NCBI RefSeq assembly: GCF_000745835.1
Contig: NZ_JQKB01000002.1
Coordinates: forward strand, 1-64,000
Source of the DNA: Belnapia moabensis DSM 16746
GTDB taxonomy: Bacteria; Pseudomonadota; Alphaproteobacteria; Acetobacterales; Acetobacteraceae
Direction: 5' to 3'
Length of the DNA: 64,000 nt
Positions 54,463 through 63,340 of the stretch are shown piece after piece. Position numbers and translations under genes: made by a program. The notes under the pieces were generated by a model. It was not told the DNA's origin, searched no databases, and saw only the letters and a program-made list of their open reading frames with translations. Numbering within the stretch: position 1 is the stretch's first letter; each line of letters starts with the position of its first letter.

Positions 54463-55413
54463 CTATACAGGAACGCAACGGGAAAGTCCAGTGATGGCGG
54501 CCTCGATGCGGAGGGCGGCATCCAGCGCGGCAAGGCCCGCCTCGCCGCTCGCCTCGACCGGGGTGCCCGCCTCGATGCTGGCGAGGAAGGCGGCCTGCTC
54601 GGCCTCCAGGCTGTCATGCTCGGTCCAGGTGGCGCGGGTGATGCCCCAGCCGGGCATGGTCTCGACCGGCTCCTCGCCGCCCGGATGCAGGCGCTCGAGG
54701 CTGCGGGCCAGGAAGTCCACGCGGGTCTCGCCCTGGGTGCCGAGGATGCGCAGGCGGCGCTCCATCCCGACGCTGACGCGGCTGGCGGTGATGGTGGCCC
54801 GCGCCCCGCTCTCGAAGCGGAGATGGGCGACGGCGAAATCCGGGTGGCCCGACATGATCCGGGCACCGCTCGCCCGGACCTCGGCGAGCGGCGAGGCGGC
54901 GAGGCTGAGCACCAGGTCGAGGTCGTGGATCATCAGGTCCAGCACCACCGAGACGTCGAGGCTGCGCGGGCGGAAGGGGGCGACGCGCGTCGCCTCGAAG
55001 CTCATCGCGCCTGCTTCGGCGCCGCTGGCGCGCAGCGTGCGGATGGCGGCCGAATAGCGCTCGATATGCCCGACCTGCAGCACCAGGCCGGCGGCGCGGG
55101 CGGCAGCCAGGATTTCCCTTCCATGCTCCAGCGAGCCAGCGAGCGGCTTCTCGACGAAGAGGTGGCGGCCGGCGGCGATCGCCTGCATCGCCAGCGCATG
55201 GTGATGCGCGGTGGGCACGGCGATGACCACGGCGTCGCAGGCGGCGAGCAGCGTCTCGGGCGCGAGCGCCGGGGCGCCCGTCTCCGCGGCGATCTGCGCG
55301 GCGCGGGCGGCATCGGCGTCGTAGAGGCCGGCGAGCAGGCCGCGCGCGGCGAGCTTCAGCGCGTGGAAGCGGCCGAAATGGCCGGTGCCGAGGACGCCGA
55401 TGCGGAGGGGCAT
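54463..55413 (-). CDS. Gfo/Idh/MocA-family oxidoreductase
   Basis: 316 residues. NAD(P) Rossmann motif IGVLGTGHFGRFHALKL at the N-terminus, IAVPTAHHHALAMQAIAAGRHLFVEKPLAGSLEHG with the EKP triad, and HIERYSAAIRTL in the substrate domain. In alphaproteobacteria a member of this family commonly sits near lpxA/lpxB and may modify UDP-sugar precursors such as UDP-GlcNAc3N; here it is convergent with lpxB, supporting that role without proving it. ATG 55413 preferred over GTG 55425. Confidence 0.85.
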   Translation of the reverse strand: MPLRIGVLGTGHFGRFHALKLAARGLLAGLYDADAARAAQIAAETGAPALAPETLLAACDAVVIAVPTAHHHALAMQAIAAGRHLFVEKPLAGSLEHGREILAAARAAGLVLQVGHIERYSAAIRTLRASGAEAGAMSFEATRVAPFRPRSLDVSVVLDLMIHDLDLVLSLAASPLAEVRASGARIMSGHPDFAVAHLRFESGARATITASRVSVGMERRLRILGTQGETRVDFLARSLERLHPGGEEPVETMPGWGITRATWTEHDSLEAEQAAFLASIEAGTPVEASGEAGLAALDAALRIEAAITGLSRCVPV

Positions 55414-55456
55414 GGTCAGCTTCACCCTTGGGGCGTGGAGGGCGGCTTGTAGCAGG

Positions 55457-58066
55457 TCACCGCGCGCCGATCATCTCGCGGATGCGGTTGGCCAGCGTCT
55501 CCATGGCGAAGGGCTTGGTCAGCACATGCATTCCCGGCTCAAGATGGCCATGGCCAATGGCGGCGTTCTCGGCGTAGCCGGTGATGAACAGCACCTTGAG
55601 CCCGTCGCGCAGCGCCCGCCCGGCATCGGCGAGCTGGCGGCCGTTCATGCCGCCCGGCAGGCCGACATCGGTGACGAGCAGGTCGATGCGGGCGGTGGAG
55701 CGCAGCACGCGGAGGCCGGCGGCGCCGTCCTCGGCCTCGATGGCGGTGTATCCCAGCTCGCCCAGCACATCGGCGACCAGCATGCGCACCGTCGGCTCGT
55801 CATCGACGATGAGCACGGTCTCGCCATGCTCGGCACGCGGCGCGATGCTGGAGGCGGCGGCGGGCTCGGCTTCCTCCGTCGGACCGAAATGGCGCGGCAG
55901 GTAGATGGTGACGAGCGTCCCCTGCCCCACCTCCGAGTAGATCCGCACCTGGCCGCCCGACTGCCGCGCGAAGCCGTAGATCATGGAAAGACCGAGACCG
56001 GTGCCCTGGCCGAGCGGCTTCGTCGTGAAGAAGGGATCGAAGGCCTTGGCGATGATGTCGGGCGGCATGCCGGAGCCGGTGTCGCTGACGCCGATCGCCA
56101 CATACTGGCCGGGCGGCAGGTCGCGGCTGGCGCCGGCGCGCTCGTCGAGCCAGCGATTGGCCGTCTCGACGGTGATGCGGCCGCCATCGGGCATGGCGTC
56201 GCGGGCATTGATGCAGAGGTTGAGGACGGCATTCTCGAGCTGGCTGCGGTCGACCATCACCGGCCAGAGCCCGGCGGCGCCGACCACCTCCACCGTGATG
56301 GCGGGGCCGACGGTGCGGCGGACCAGATCCTCCAGCCCCGCGATCAGGCGGTTGGCATCGGTCGGCTTCGGCTCCAGCGTCTGGCGGCGGGAGAAGGCGA
56401 GCAGGCGGTGGGTCAGCGCGGCGGCGCGGTCGGCGGCGCCGCGGGCGGCGGTCAGGTAGCGCGGGACGTCGTTCAGCCTTCCCTGGGCGATGCGGGTCTT
56501 CATCAATTCCAAACTCCCGGCGATGCCGGCGAGCAGGTTGTTGAAGTCGTGGGCGAGGCCGCCCGTGAGCTGGCCGACCGCCTCCATCTTCTGCGACTGG
56601 CGAAGCGCGGCTTCGGCCTCCATCAGCGCGGCGGTGCGGGCGGCGACCTCCGACTCGAGGGAGGCGGCGAGCGACTTCAGGTCCTGCTCGGCCTGGCGCC
56701 GGGCGATGGCCATCCGGGTCCGCTCCGCGACGGCACGGACGAAGGCCATCTCCTCCGGGCGCCAGTCGCGGGCGGTGGCGTGGTTGAGGTAGAGCAGCGC
56801 GACCAGGCCGTTGCGCTCGGTTACCGGCATGTTAATGACGGCCTGGGCGCTGATCGCCTTCAGCGCCGCGGCGGTGGCGGCGGTGCGCGGGTCGCGCTCG
56901 GCATCGGCGAAGACCACGGTCTCGCCGCGCTTCAGGTCCTCGATATAGGTGCCGTAGTCGCGGAAATGCAGCAGGCCGGCGAGGCTGCGGATGCCCGGAG
57001 CGTTCCAGTCCCGCTCGATGGCGATGGTCTCGGCGACCGGGTCGACCTGACCATAGCCGGCGCGGCTGACCTCGAGGGTGCGGCCGAGGGTCTCGGCGGC
57101 GGCATAGGCAAGCTCGGCGGGATCGTCGAGGCCGCGGAGGCGGTCGTCGAGCTCCAGCAGGGCGCGGTCCCGCGCCTGCTGCTGCTTGCGGGCGGTGATG
57201 TCGCGGGAGGTGCCGGCCATGCGGAGCGGGCGGCCCCCGGCGTCGCGGAGGAAGCGGGCGCGCAGCTCGATCCAGCCGGGGCGGCCGTCAGGCCGGCGGA
57301 CGCGGCATTCGAGGCCGAATTCATGGCCGGTGCGGAGGCCTTCCGCGATGGCCGCCTCGAAGCGCGGGCGGTCGGCGGCATGCAGGGCGGCGCGGAGCAC
57401 CTCGTAGGTGAAGGGAGCGTCGGAGCCGAGGCCGAAATCGGCCCGGCAGATGGGCGATGCGGTGAGATCGCCACTGTGGAAATCGAGCTCCCAGATGCCG
57501 AGGCGTCCGGCCTCGGTGGCGAAGCGGAGCCGGGCCTCGCTCTCCTCCAGTGAACGGAGACGCTCGTTGAGCTCGGCCAGCAGCGCGGCATTGTGGCTCC
57601 GCAGGCCGGCCATGCGCTCGCGCTCGGTCGTGACGTCGAGCTGGCTGGCGAAGAAGTAGGTCAGCTCGCCGGCGGCGTCGCGGACCGGTGCGATCAGCAG
57701 CCGGTTCCAGAAGGCAGAGCCGTCCTTGCGGCGGTTGCGGATGTCGATCTCGATCGGCTCGCGCGCCTCGACGGCGTCGTGGATGGCGCGGACGGTGGCC
57801 GGGTCGCTCTCCGGCCCCTGGAGGAAGCGGCAGTTCCGGCCGAGAATCTCCTCGCGCGCATAGCCGGTGAGGCGGGTGAAGGCGTCGTTGGCGAAGATGA
57901 CGGGATTGTCGGGCAGGCGCGGATTGGTGACGATCATCGGCATGCGCGTGGCGCGCACGGCGGAGACGAAGGGGTCCGTGCTCCTGTCGAGCCCGAGCAC
58001 TTCCGCGCCGATGCGGGCCTCCTCGGCCGCCAGCTCGGAGGGGGTGCTGCCTGGGGTATCGGACAT
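55457..58066 (-). CDS. LOV-PAS-GAF hybrid histidine kinase (blue-light sensor)
   Basis: 869 residues, no membrane helices. A LOV domain (about 30-148) has GRNCRFLQG with the flavin-adduct C79, plus the flavin-contacting N111, N121 and Q142. It is followed by a PAS domain (about 165-290), a GAF domain (about 305-455), HisKA QLTGGLAHDFNNLL with H506, a HATPase with NLCINARDAMPDGG and GQGTGLGLSM, and a receiver at the end with VTDVGLPGGMNG. All residues required for blue-light photochemistry are present. Its targets are unknown; no adjacent regulator is encoded. Confidence 0.9.
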   Translation of the reverse strand: MSDTPGSTPSELAAEEARIGAEVLGLDRSTDPFVSAVRATRMPMIVTNPRLPDNPVIFANDAFTRLTGYAREEILGRNCRFLQGPESDPATVRAIHDAVEAREPIEIDIRNRRKDGSAFWNRLLIAPVRDAAGELTYFFASQLDVTTERERMAGLRSHNAALLAELNERLRSLEESEARLRFATEAGRLGIWELDFHSGDLTASPICRADFGLGSDAPFTYEVLRAALHAADRPRFEAAIAEGLRTGHEFGLECRVRRPDGRPGWIELRARFLRDAGGRPLRMAGTSRDITARKQQQARDRALLELDDRLRGLDDPAELAYAAAETLGRTLEVSRAGYGQVDPVAETIAIERDWNAPGIRSLAGLLHFRDYGTYIEDLKRGETVVFADAERDPRTAATAAALKAISAQAVINMPVTERNGLVALLYLNHATARDWRPEEMAFVRAVAERTRMAIARRQAEQDLKSLAASLESEVAARTAALMEAEAALRQSQKMEAVGQLTGGLAHDFNNLLAGIAGSLELMKTRIAQGRLNDVPRYLTAARGAADRAAALTHRLLAFSRRQTLEPKPTDANRLIAGLEDLVRRTVGPAITVEVVGAAGLWPVMVDRSQLENAVLNLCINARDAMPDGGRITVETANRWLDERAGASRDLPPGQYVAIGVSDTGSGMPPDIIAKAFDPFFTTKPLGQGTGLGLSMIYGFARQSGGQVRIYSEVGQGTLVTIYLPRHFGPTEEAEPAAASSIAPRAEHGETVLIVDDEPTVRMLVADVLGELGYTAIEAEDGAAGLRVLRSTARIDLLVTDVGLPGGMNGRQLADAGRALRDGLKVLFITGYAENAAIGHGHLEPGMHVLTKPFAMETLANRIREMIGAR

Positions 58067-58353
58067 GGCTCGGGCGTCGGCCTTTCGGTCGGCTTTCAGG
58101 AGGAAGGGGACGGGGCGGCAGGTGGCGCGGTCAGGGCGAAGCGCAACCCCTGGGCGGGGGCGATGGGCTGGGTTCTGGCCTGGTCATGGCGCCTTCCGTG
58201 TCGGATCGGGGTGCGTATGTTACGGCGGTGAACACCCATGGAAGGTCAGGGTTGCATCGCTGCCCGGGCATCGTCACATTCCGGCGCGAATGCCAGGCCG
58301 GGATGGCGCCCGGCGCCGAAAGTTCCCTTATTTCCGATGAGTAGCACCCGATC
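58067..58353. other. Divergent gap before secDF, no gene seen
   Basis: 287 nt between the LOV kinase and secDF starts. Short frames on both strands look like chance. No yajC, which often precedes secD, is found. It presumably contains promoters for both flanking genes, but no clear promoter elements are visible. Confidence 0.6.
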
Positions 58354-60933
58354 ATGATGTTCTTCGCGCGCTGGAAGACCCTGTCCATCCTGGCGGTCTG
58401 CCTGCTCGGAGTGCTGCTCTGCACCCCGAACCTCTTCCCCAAGGCCTCGCTGCCCTCCTGGGCGCGGCAGTTCTCGCTCGGCCTCGACCTGCGCGGCGGC
58501 TCCTACCTGCTGCTCGAGGTCGATATGGACGCGGTGGTGAAGGAGCGGCTGGAAAGTCTGGCCGATGCGGTGCGCGGCCGGCTGCGGGCGGCCAATATCG
58601 GCTATGTCAACCTTGCCGCCGAGCCGGCGCAGCGGCGCGTCTCGCTGCGCGTGCGCGACACGGGCCAAGCGCAGGCGGCGATGGCGGTGCTGCGCGAGCA
58701 GGCGAACCAGATCCCGACCAGCCTCGGCAACACGGTCCCCGACATCGACGTGGCCGCGACACCGGACGGGCTGGTGACCGCGACGCTGAGCGAGGCGGGC
58801 CTGCGCGCCAAGGCGACGGCGGCGGTCGAGCAGTCGATCGAGATCGTCAGGCGCCGCATCGACGAGACGGGCGTCTCCGAGGCGCTGATCGCGCGGCAGG
58901 GCCAGGCACGCATCCTGGTGCAGCTGCCAGGCGTCGAGGATCCGAACCGGATCAAGCAGCTGCTCGGCCAGACGGCGCGGATGACCTTCCACCTGCTCGA
59001 CGAGACGGCCAACCCGGCCTCGCCGACGCCGCCGCCGGGCGTGCAGTTCCTCGACGGCGAGGCGCGGCCGGGGCAGCCGGCGCAGCGCTACGCGGTGCGC
59101 CGGCGCGTCGAGGTGGACGGCGCCAACCTCACCGATGCCCGCGCGGGCCAGGACAACCGAACCGGCGAGTGGGTGGTCAACTTCGTCTTCGACTCCACCG
59201 GGACGCGACGCTTCGCGGATGTGACGCGGGCGAATGTCGGGCGGCCCTTCGCCATCGTGCTCGACAACAAGGTGATCACGGCGCCGAACATCCGCGAGGC
59301 GATCACCGGCGGCCGCGGGCAGATCAGCGGCAGTTTCAGCGCGGCGAGTGCCAACGAGCTCGCCGTGCTGCTGCGGGCGGGCGCGCTGCCGGCGCCGCTG
59401 ACGGTGGTGGAGGAGCGGACGGTCGGGCCCGAGCTCGGGGCGGATGCGATCCGCGCCGGCATGCTTGCGCTGGCGGCCGGCGCGCTCTTCGTCTTCCTCT
59501 ACATGGGCTTCGCCTACGGGCTGTTCGGCTGGTTCGCCAACCTGGGGCTGCTGGTGAACATCGTCTTCCTGCTCGCCGCGCTCTCGGTGATGGAGGCGAC
59601 GCTGACCCTGCCGGGCATCGCCGGCATCGTGCTGACGCTCGGCACCGCGCTCGACGCCAACATCCTCATCAACGAGCGCATCCGCGAGGAGGTGAAGAAC
59701 GGGCGGCCGCCCTTGAGCGCGCTGGAGGCCGGCTTCACCAAGGCCTCCGGCACGATCATGGACAGCAACCTGACGAACCTCATCGCCATGGCCTGCCTCT
59801 ACGGCTTCGGCAGCGGGCCGGTGAAGGGCTTCGCGGTGACCGTCGCCATCGGCACCATCGTCCAGATGTGGACGGCGACGACGCTGGTGCGGCTGATGGT
59901 CAGCATCTGGTACCGCTGGACCCGGCCGAAATCCCTGCCGGTGCTGGAGGATGGGCGCGGCCTGCGGGAGCGGCTGGCGCGGCCGCTCTTCCGCATCATC
60001 CCCGACGTGACGCACATCCCCTTCATGAAGGGGGCGCGGGTCGGGCTGATGGTCTCGGCCATCCTCTCCACCGCGTCGCTCATCGGCGCCTTCTATCCGG
60101 GGCTGGAGAAGGGCATCGACTTCAAGGGCGGCATCGTCATGGAGGTGCGGACGCCGGGGCCGGCCGACCTCGCGGCATTGCGCACGAAGGTCTCCGGCCT
60201 CGATCTCGGCGATGTCGGGCTCCAGCAATTCGGCGATGCCGAGACGGTGCTGCTGCGCCTGCCCGTGCAGGCGGATGAGGGCGGCACGCAGGCGGCCGTC
60301 AACAAGGTGCGCGAGGGGGTGGAGCAGGTGGCGCCCGGGGCGCGCATCCTCCGCGTCGAGGCGGTGGGCAACCGCGTCTCAGACGAGCTGTTCCTCGGCG
60401 GGATGATCGCGCTCGGGATCAGCCTGCTGGCGATGCTGATCTACATCTGGTTCCGCTTCGAATGGCAGTTCGCCATCGCGGCCATCATCACGCTGGTCCT
60501 CGATACGACGAAGACCGTCGGCTTCATGGTGCTGTTCGGGGTGGAGTTCAACCTGACCACCGTGGCGGCGATCCTCACCGTCATCGGCTTCTCGGCGAAC
60601 GACAAGGTCGTGGTGTTCGACCGGATGCGGGAGAACCTGCGGAAGTACAAGCAGATGCCGCTGCGGCAGCTGGTCGACCAGTCGATCAACGAGACGTTGA
60701 ACCGCTCGCTCGGCACCTCGATGACGCTGCTGCTCTCGGCGCTGCCGCTGGCCTTCTTCGGCGGCGACACGCTGGCGGGCTTCGCCTGGGTGATGCTGTT
60801 CGGCATCGTGGTGAGCGCGTCCTCCTCGGTCTTCATCGCCGCGCCGATCGTGCTCTACACCGGCAAGGACCGGCTGCGCCGCGGCACGGATGCGCCCGCG
60901 GTGGGACCGAAGCAGGCGCCCGCGGGGGTCTGA
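58354..60933 (+). CDS. secDF: Protein translocase SecDF (single-chain fusion)
   Basis: Proton-driven accessory of Sec export. 859 residues: N-terminal helix, LGLDLRGGSYLLLEVDMD, periplasmic domains, VTAPNIREAITGGRGQISG-type block, and the SecD membrane half (about 369-520, with GTALDANILINERIREE). A short linker leads into SecF from about residue 555 (GLEKGIDFKGGIVMEV; later GFSANDKVVVFDRMREN and LNRSLGTSMT). In most proteobacteria these are two genes; here the frame is continuous. ATG 58354 was taken. Confidence 0.95.
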   Translation: MMFFARWKTLSILAVCLLGVLLCTPNLFPKASLPSWARQFSLGLDLRGGSYLLLEVDMDAVVKERLESLADAVRGRLRAANIGYVNLAAEPAQRRVSLRVRDTGQAQAAMAVLREQANQIPTSLGNTVPDIDVAATPDGLVTATLSEAGLRAKATAAVEQSIEIVRRRIDETGVSEALIARQGQARILVQLPGVEDPNRIKQLLGQTARMTFHLLDETANPASPTPPPGVQFLDGEARPGQPAQRYAVRRRVEVDGANLTDARAGQDNRTGEWVVNFVFDSTGTRRFADVTRANVGRPFAIVLDNKVITAPNIREAITGGRGQISGSFSAASANELAVLLRAGALPAPLTVVEERTVGPELGADAIRAGMLALAAGALFVFLYMGFAYGLFGWFANLGLLVNIVFLLAALSVMEATLTLPGIAGIVLTLGTALDANILINERIREEVKNGRPPLSALEAGFTKASGTIMDSNLTNLIAMACLYGFGSGPVKGFAVTVAIGTIVQMWTATTLVRLMVSIWYRWTRPKSLPVLEDGRGLRERLARPLFRIIPDVTHIPFMKGARVGLMVSAILSTASLIGAFYPGLEKGIDFKGGIVMEVRTPGPADLAALRTKVSGLDLGDVGLQQFGDAETVLLRLPVQADEGGTQAAVNKVREGVEQVAPGARILRVEAVGNRVSDELFLGGMIALGISLLAMLIYIWFRFEWQFAIAAIITLVLDTTKTVGFMVLFGVEFNLTTVAAILTVIGFSANDKVVVFDRMRENLRKYKQMPLRQLVDQSINETLNRSLGTSMTLLLSALPLAFFGGDTLAGFAWVMLFGIVVSASSSVFIAAPIVLYTGKDRLRRGTDAPAVGPKQAPAGV

Positions 60934-61256
60934 CCCGAGGGCTCAGGGCTTTCCCCTCCGGGACACGACCTCGAGGGGAGCCCGGCGGCGGGATGGGGTT
61001 CAGGCCGGACGAGTTTAAGGCGTCTTCATCGATCTTGGTGAGAGGCAGAGCCGACGCGGCGTCCCGGGAGCGCGGGCGCAGCTTTCCTCGGCGTTGGCCG
61101 TTACAGCCCTGCGGCCGGCGACCGCAGGGCGGTCCCTGCAGGGACAAAGACATGCAGGCTCATTCGCCGATTCGTAAAAAAATGGAAAATGCCCATGGCG
61201 CGGCCCGCTTGCTCCAATTATTGTGGCATCGCTACAGTCGGAAAGACATCCGGGCA
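60934..61256. other. 323-nt gap before the EAL gene
   Basis: No convincing gene. It holds stacked palindromes at 61106-61145, an A7 run at about 61175, and a GC-rich stretch open on the minus strand (61153 down into the 3' end of secDF) that reads like a non-coding repeat. In-frame ATGs at 61152 and 61182 could extend the EAL protein but add no domain. Confidence 0.55.
61106..61145. repeat. Stacked palindromes upstream of the EAL gene
   Basis: GCCCTGCGG (61106-61114) pairs with CCGCAGGGC (61122-61130), immediately followed by the 14-bp palindrome GTCCCTGCAGGGAC (61132-61145). All share a CCCTGC core. They may be operators, RNA structure or a dispersed repeat. Confidence 0.5.
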
Positions 61257-62093
61257 ATGACGATGGCTGCCGGGTCAGCGATGCCACGGCTGGCCGCCCG
61301 TCCCGAGTTCGTGCCGCTGCCGGGGTTCCAGGAGGATGCGGCGGATCTGGCAGACGGCCTCCACAACGGCGAGGTTTCCGTGCATTACCAGCCGGTCGTG
61401 CGCCTGGCCGACCGGCGCCCGGTCATGGTAGAGGCCCTGGCGCGCTGGCACCGGCCGCCGCGGCTGATCTCACCCGATCGCTTCGTCCCGCTCGCCGAAA
61501 GCTGCGGCCTGGTGCGGACCCTGTCCATGGTGGTGACGGCGCGGGCCGCGGCGGAGGTCGCCCCGCTCTGGCAGCGGCTGCGGCTGACCGTCTCGGTCAA
61601 CCTGCCGCTCGGGCAGTTGCTGCTGCCGGACCTGCCGGCCTGGCTGCACCGGGCGCTGCGGGCGGGCGGGTTGCAGCCGGGCCAGGTGGCGCTGGAGCTG
61701 ACCGAGACGACGCCGGTGCGCGACCGCTCCGCCCTGCGGCGGGCGCTGCTGCGGCTGCGCGGCGCGGGGCACCGGGTGCTGCTCGACGACATCATCCTGC
61801 ATGACGACCGGAGCTGGCTGTTCGGCCTGCCCTTCGGCGCCTTCAAGCTCGACCGCTCGCTGGTGGAGCGCCTGCCGGCGGATGGGCATGCGCGCCGCGA
61901 GGTGCGGCGCCTGGTGCGGATGGCCGATGCCTCCGGCCAGCAGGTGATCGCCGAGGCGGTGTCCGACCAGCGGCTATGGCAGGTCGTGCGCGGCCTCGGC
62001 GTCCACCATGCGCAGGGCTATTTGGTCAGCCGGCCGCTCCCGGCCGATGCGCTGGCGCGGTGGCATGGTCGGTGGCGAGGCACGGGGCATTAG
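61257..62093 (+). CDS. EAL-domain protein, degenerate
   Basis: 278 residues, stand-alone EAL fold without GGDEF or sensor. Retained are EALARW (E59), N115 in VSVNLP, ELTET (E147, E150), DD at 177-178, K198 (FKLDRSLV), E233 (IAEAVS) and Q253 (AQGY). Changed are loop 6, which normally reads DDFGTG and is DDIILHD here, and AEGVET, which is AEAVSD. This suggests a weak or inactive c-di-GMP phosphodiesterase or a c-di-GMP/protein-binding module. ATG 61257 chosen; starts at 61152, 61182 or 61263 are possible. Confidence 0.8.
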   Translation: MTMAAGSAMPRLAARPEFVPLPGFQEDAADLADGLHNGEVSVHYQPVVRLADRRPVMVEALARWHRPPRLISPDRFVPLAESCGLVRTLSMVVTARAAAEVAPLWQRLRLTVSVNLPLGQLLLPDLPAWLHRALRAGGLQPGQVALELTETTPVRDRSALRRALLRLRGAGHRVLLDDIILHDDRSWLFGLPFGAFKLDRSLVERLPADGHARREVRRLVRMADASGQQVIAEAVSDQRLWQVVRGLGVHHAQGYLVSRPLPADALARWHGRWRGTGH

Positions 62094-62114
62094 CCTGCCC
62101 CTCCCCTTCCGCGG

Positions 62115-63284
62115 TCAGGCATAGACCCGGCGATAGAGGTCGACGATCTCCGCCTCGCTCGGCACCCGCGGGTTGTTGGCCGGGCTGCCGGAGGCGAGGG
62201 CCTGCTTCGCCATCAGCGGCAGCAACCCTTCCCACCGGTTGCCGCCGATGCCGTAATCCTTCGGCGTCGGCACGCCAAGCTCCTGATTGAGGGCGCGCAG
62301 CTCCTCCAGCAGCCTGGAGGCTGCGGCCTCGTCGCTGTCCTCACGGGTGGCGACGCCCATGGCCCGCGCCGCCTCGGCATAGCGCGGCAGGGCGTCGTTC
62401 AGGCCGAATTCCGTCACCGCCGGCAGCAGCATCGCGTTGGAGAGGCCGTGCGGCACATGGAAATGGGCGCCGATTGGCCGGCTCATGCCATGCACCAGCG
62501 CGACCGAGGAGTTGGAGAAGGCGAGGCCGGCCTGCATGGCGCCGAGCATCATCGCCTCGCGCGCTGCGGCATTCTTCGGCTGGTGGTAGGCGGGGCGGAG
62601 ATGCCGGCCGATGAGCTGCATGGCGGAGAGCGCCAGGCTGTCGGCATGCGGGTTGGCGCGCTTCGAGACATAGGCCTCCAGCGCATGGGTCAGGCTGTCG
62701 ATGCCGGTATCGGCAGTGGTGCGGGGCGGGACGCTGAAGGTCAGCTCGTAATCGACGATGGCGGCGAGCGGCAGGGCGCCGAGGCCGGCGATCAGCATCT
62801 TCTCGTCGGTCTCGGTGTCGGTGATGACGGTGAAGCGCGTCGCCTCCGAGCCAGTGCCGGCCGTCGTCGGGATGCAGATGATGGGGACAAGGCCGCGATC
62901 CGCCTGGGCGGGCACCTTGAAGTCGCGCATCTTCGCCCCGGCGGGCGCGGCGGCGAGGATGGCCATGGCCTTCGCCGTGTCCATCGGGCTGCCGCCGCCG
63001 AAGCCGATCAGGCAGTCGAATTCTCCACCCCGCAGCAGGGCGGCGCCGGCCTCGATGACGGTGTCGGTCGGGTCGGGGACGGTTTCGCTGAACACCTCCA
63101 GGCGGAGGCCGGCGGCGCGCAGCGGGGCGAGGAGCGCGCGCTCGATGGTGCCGGAGGAGACCATCCATGGGTCGGTGACGACGAGCGGGCGGGAGAGGCC
63201 GAAGAGGCCGAGCACCTCGGCGGCCTGGGCGACGCTGCCGCCGCCGATGCGCATCAGGCGCGGCGAGACGATGGTGGCGGTCAT
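62115..63284 (-). CDS. Iron-containing alcohol dehydrogenase
   Basis: 389 residues of the group III Fe-ADH family. NAD-binding GGGSPMD (96-102), PTTAGTGSEATRFTVI, and metal ligands D196, H200 (TGIDSLTHALEAYVS), H265 (LVHGMSRP) and H279 (VPHGLSNAM). The substrate may be a primary alcohol, a 4-hydroxybutyrate-type acid or maleylacetate; sequence alone does not decide. Encoded convergent to the EAL gene (21-nt gap) and 56 nt downstream of a lipoprotein gene. Confidence 0.92.
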   Translation of the reverse strand: MTATIVSPRLMRIGGGSVAQAAEVLGLFGLSRPLVVTDPWMVSSGTIERALLAPLRAAGLRLEVFSETVPDPTDTVIEAGAALLRGGEFDCLIGFGGGSPMDTAKAMAILAAAPAGAKMRDFKVPAQADRGLVPIICIPTTAGTGSEATRFTVITDTETDEKMLIAGLGALPLAAIVDYELTFSVPPRTTADTGIDSLTHALEAYVSKRANPHADSLALSAMQLIGRHLRPAYHQPKNAAAREAMMLGAMQAGLAFSNSSVALVHGMSRPIGAHFHVPHGLSNAMLLPAVTEFGLNDALPRYAEAARAMGVATREDSDEAAASRLLEELRALNQELGVPTPKDYGIGGNRWEGLLPLMAKQALASGSPANNPRVPSEAEIVDLYRRVYA

Positions 63285-63340
63285 GGCTGGGCTCCTCCCC
63301 CGGAATTGGCGCGGAGGATAGGCGGGGCCGCGAGGCGGGG

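Noticed and set aside
58246-60228. 660-codon minus-strand frame opposite secDF
   Set aside because: Antisense to a certain gene, Arg/His-rich.
60833-61153. 106-codon minus-strand frame in the gap before the EAL gene
   Set aside because: Pro/Arg-rich without a start signal or fold; overlaps the secDF end. More likely intergenic repeat DNA than a gene.
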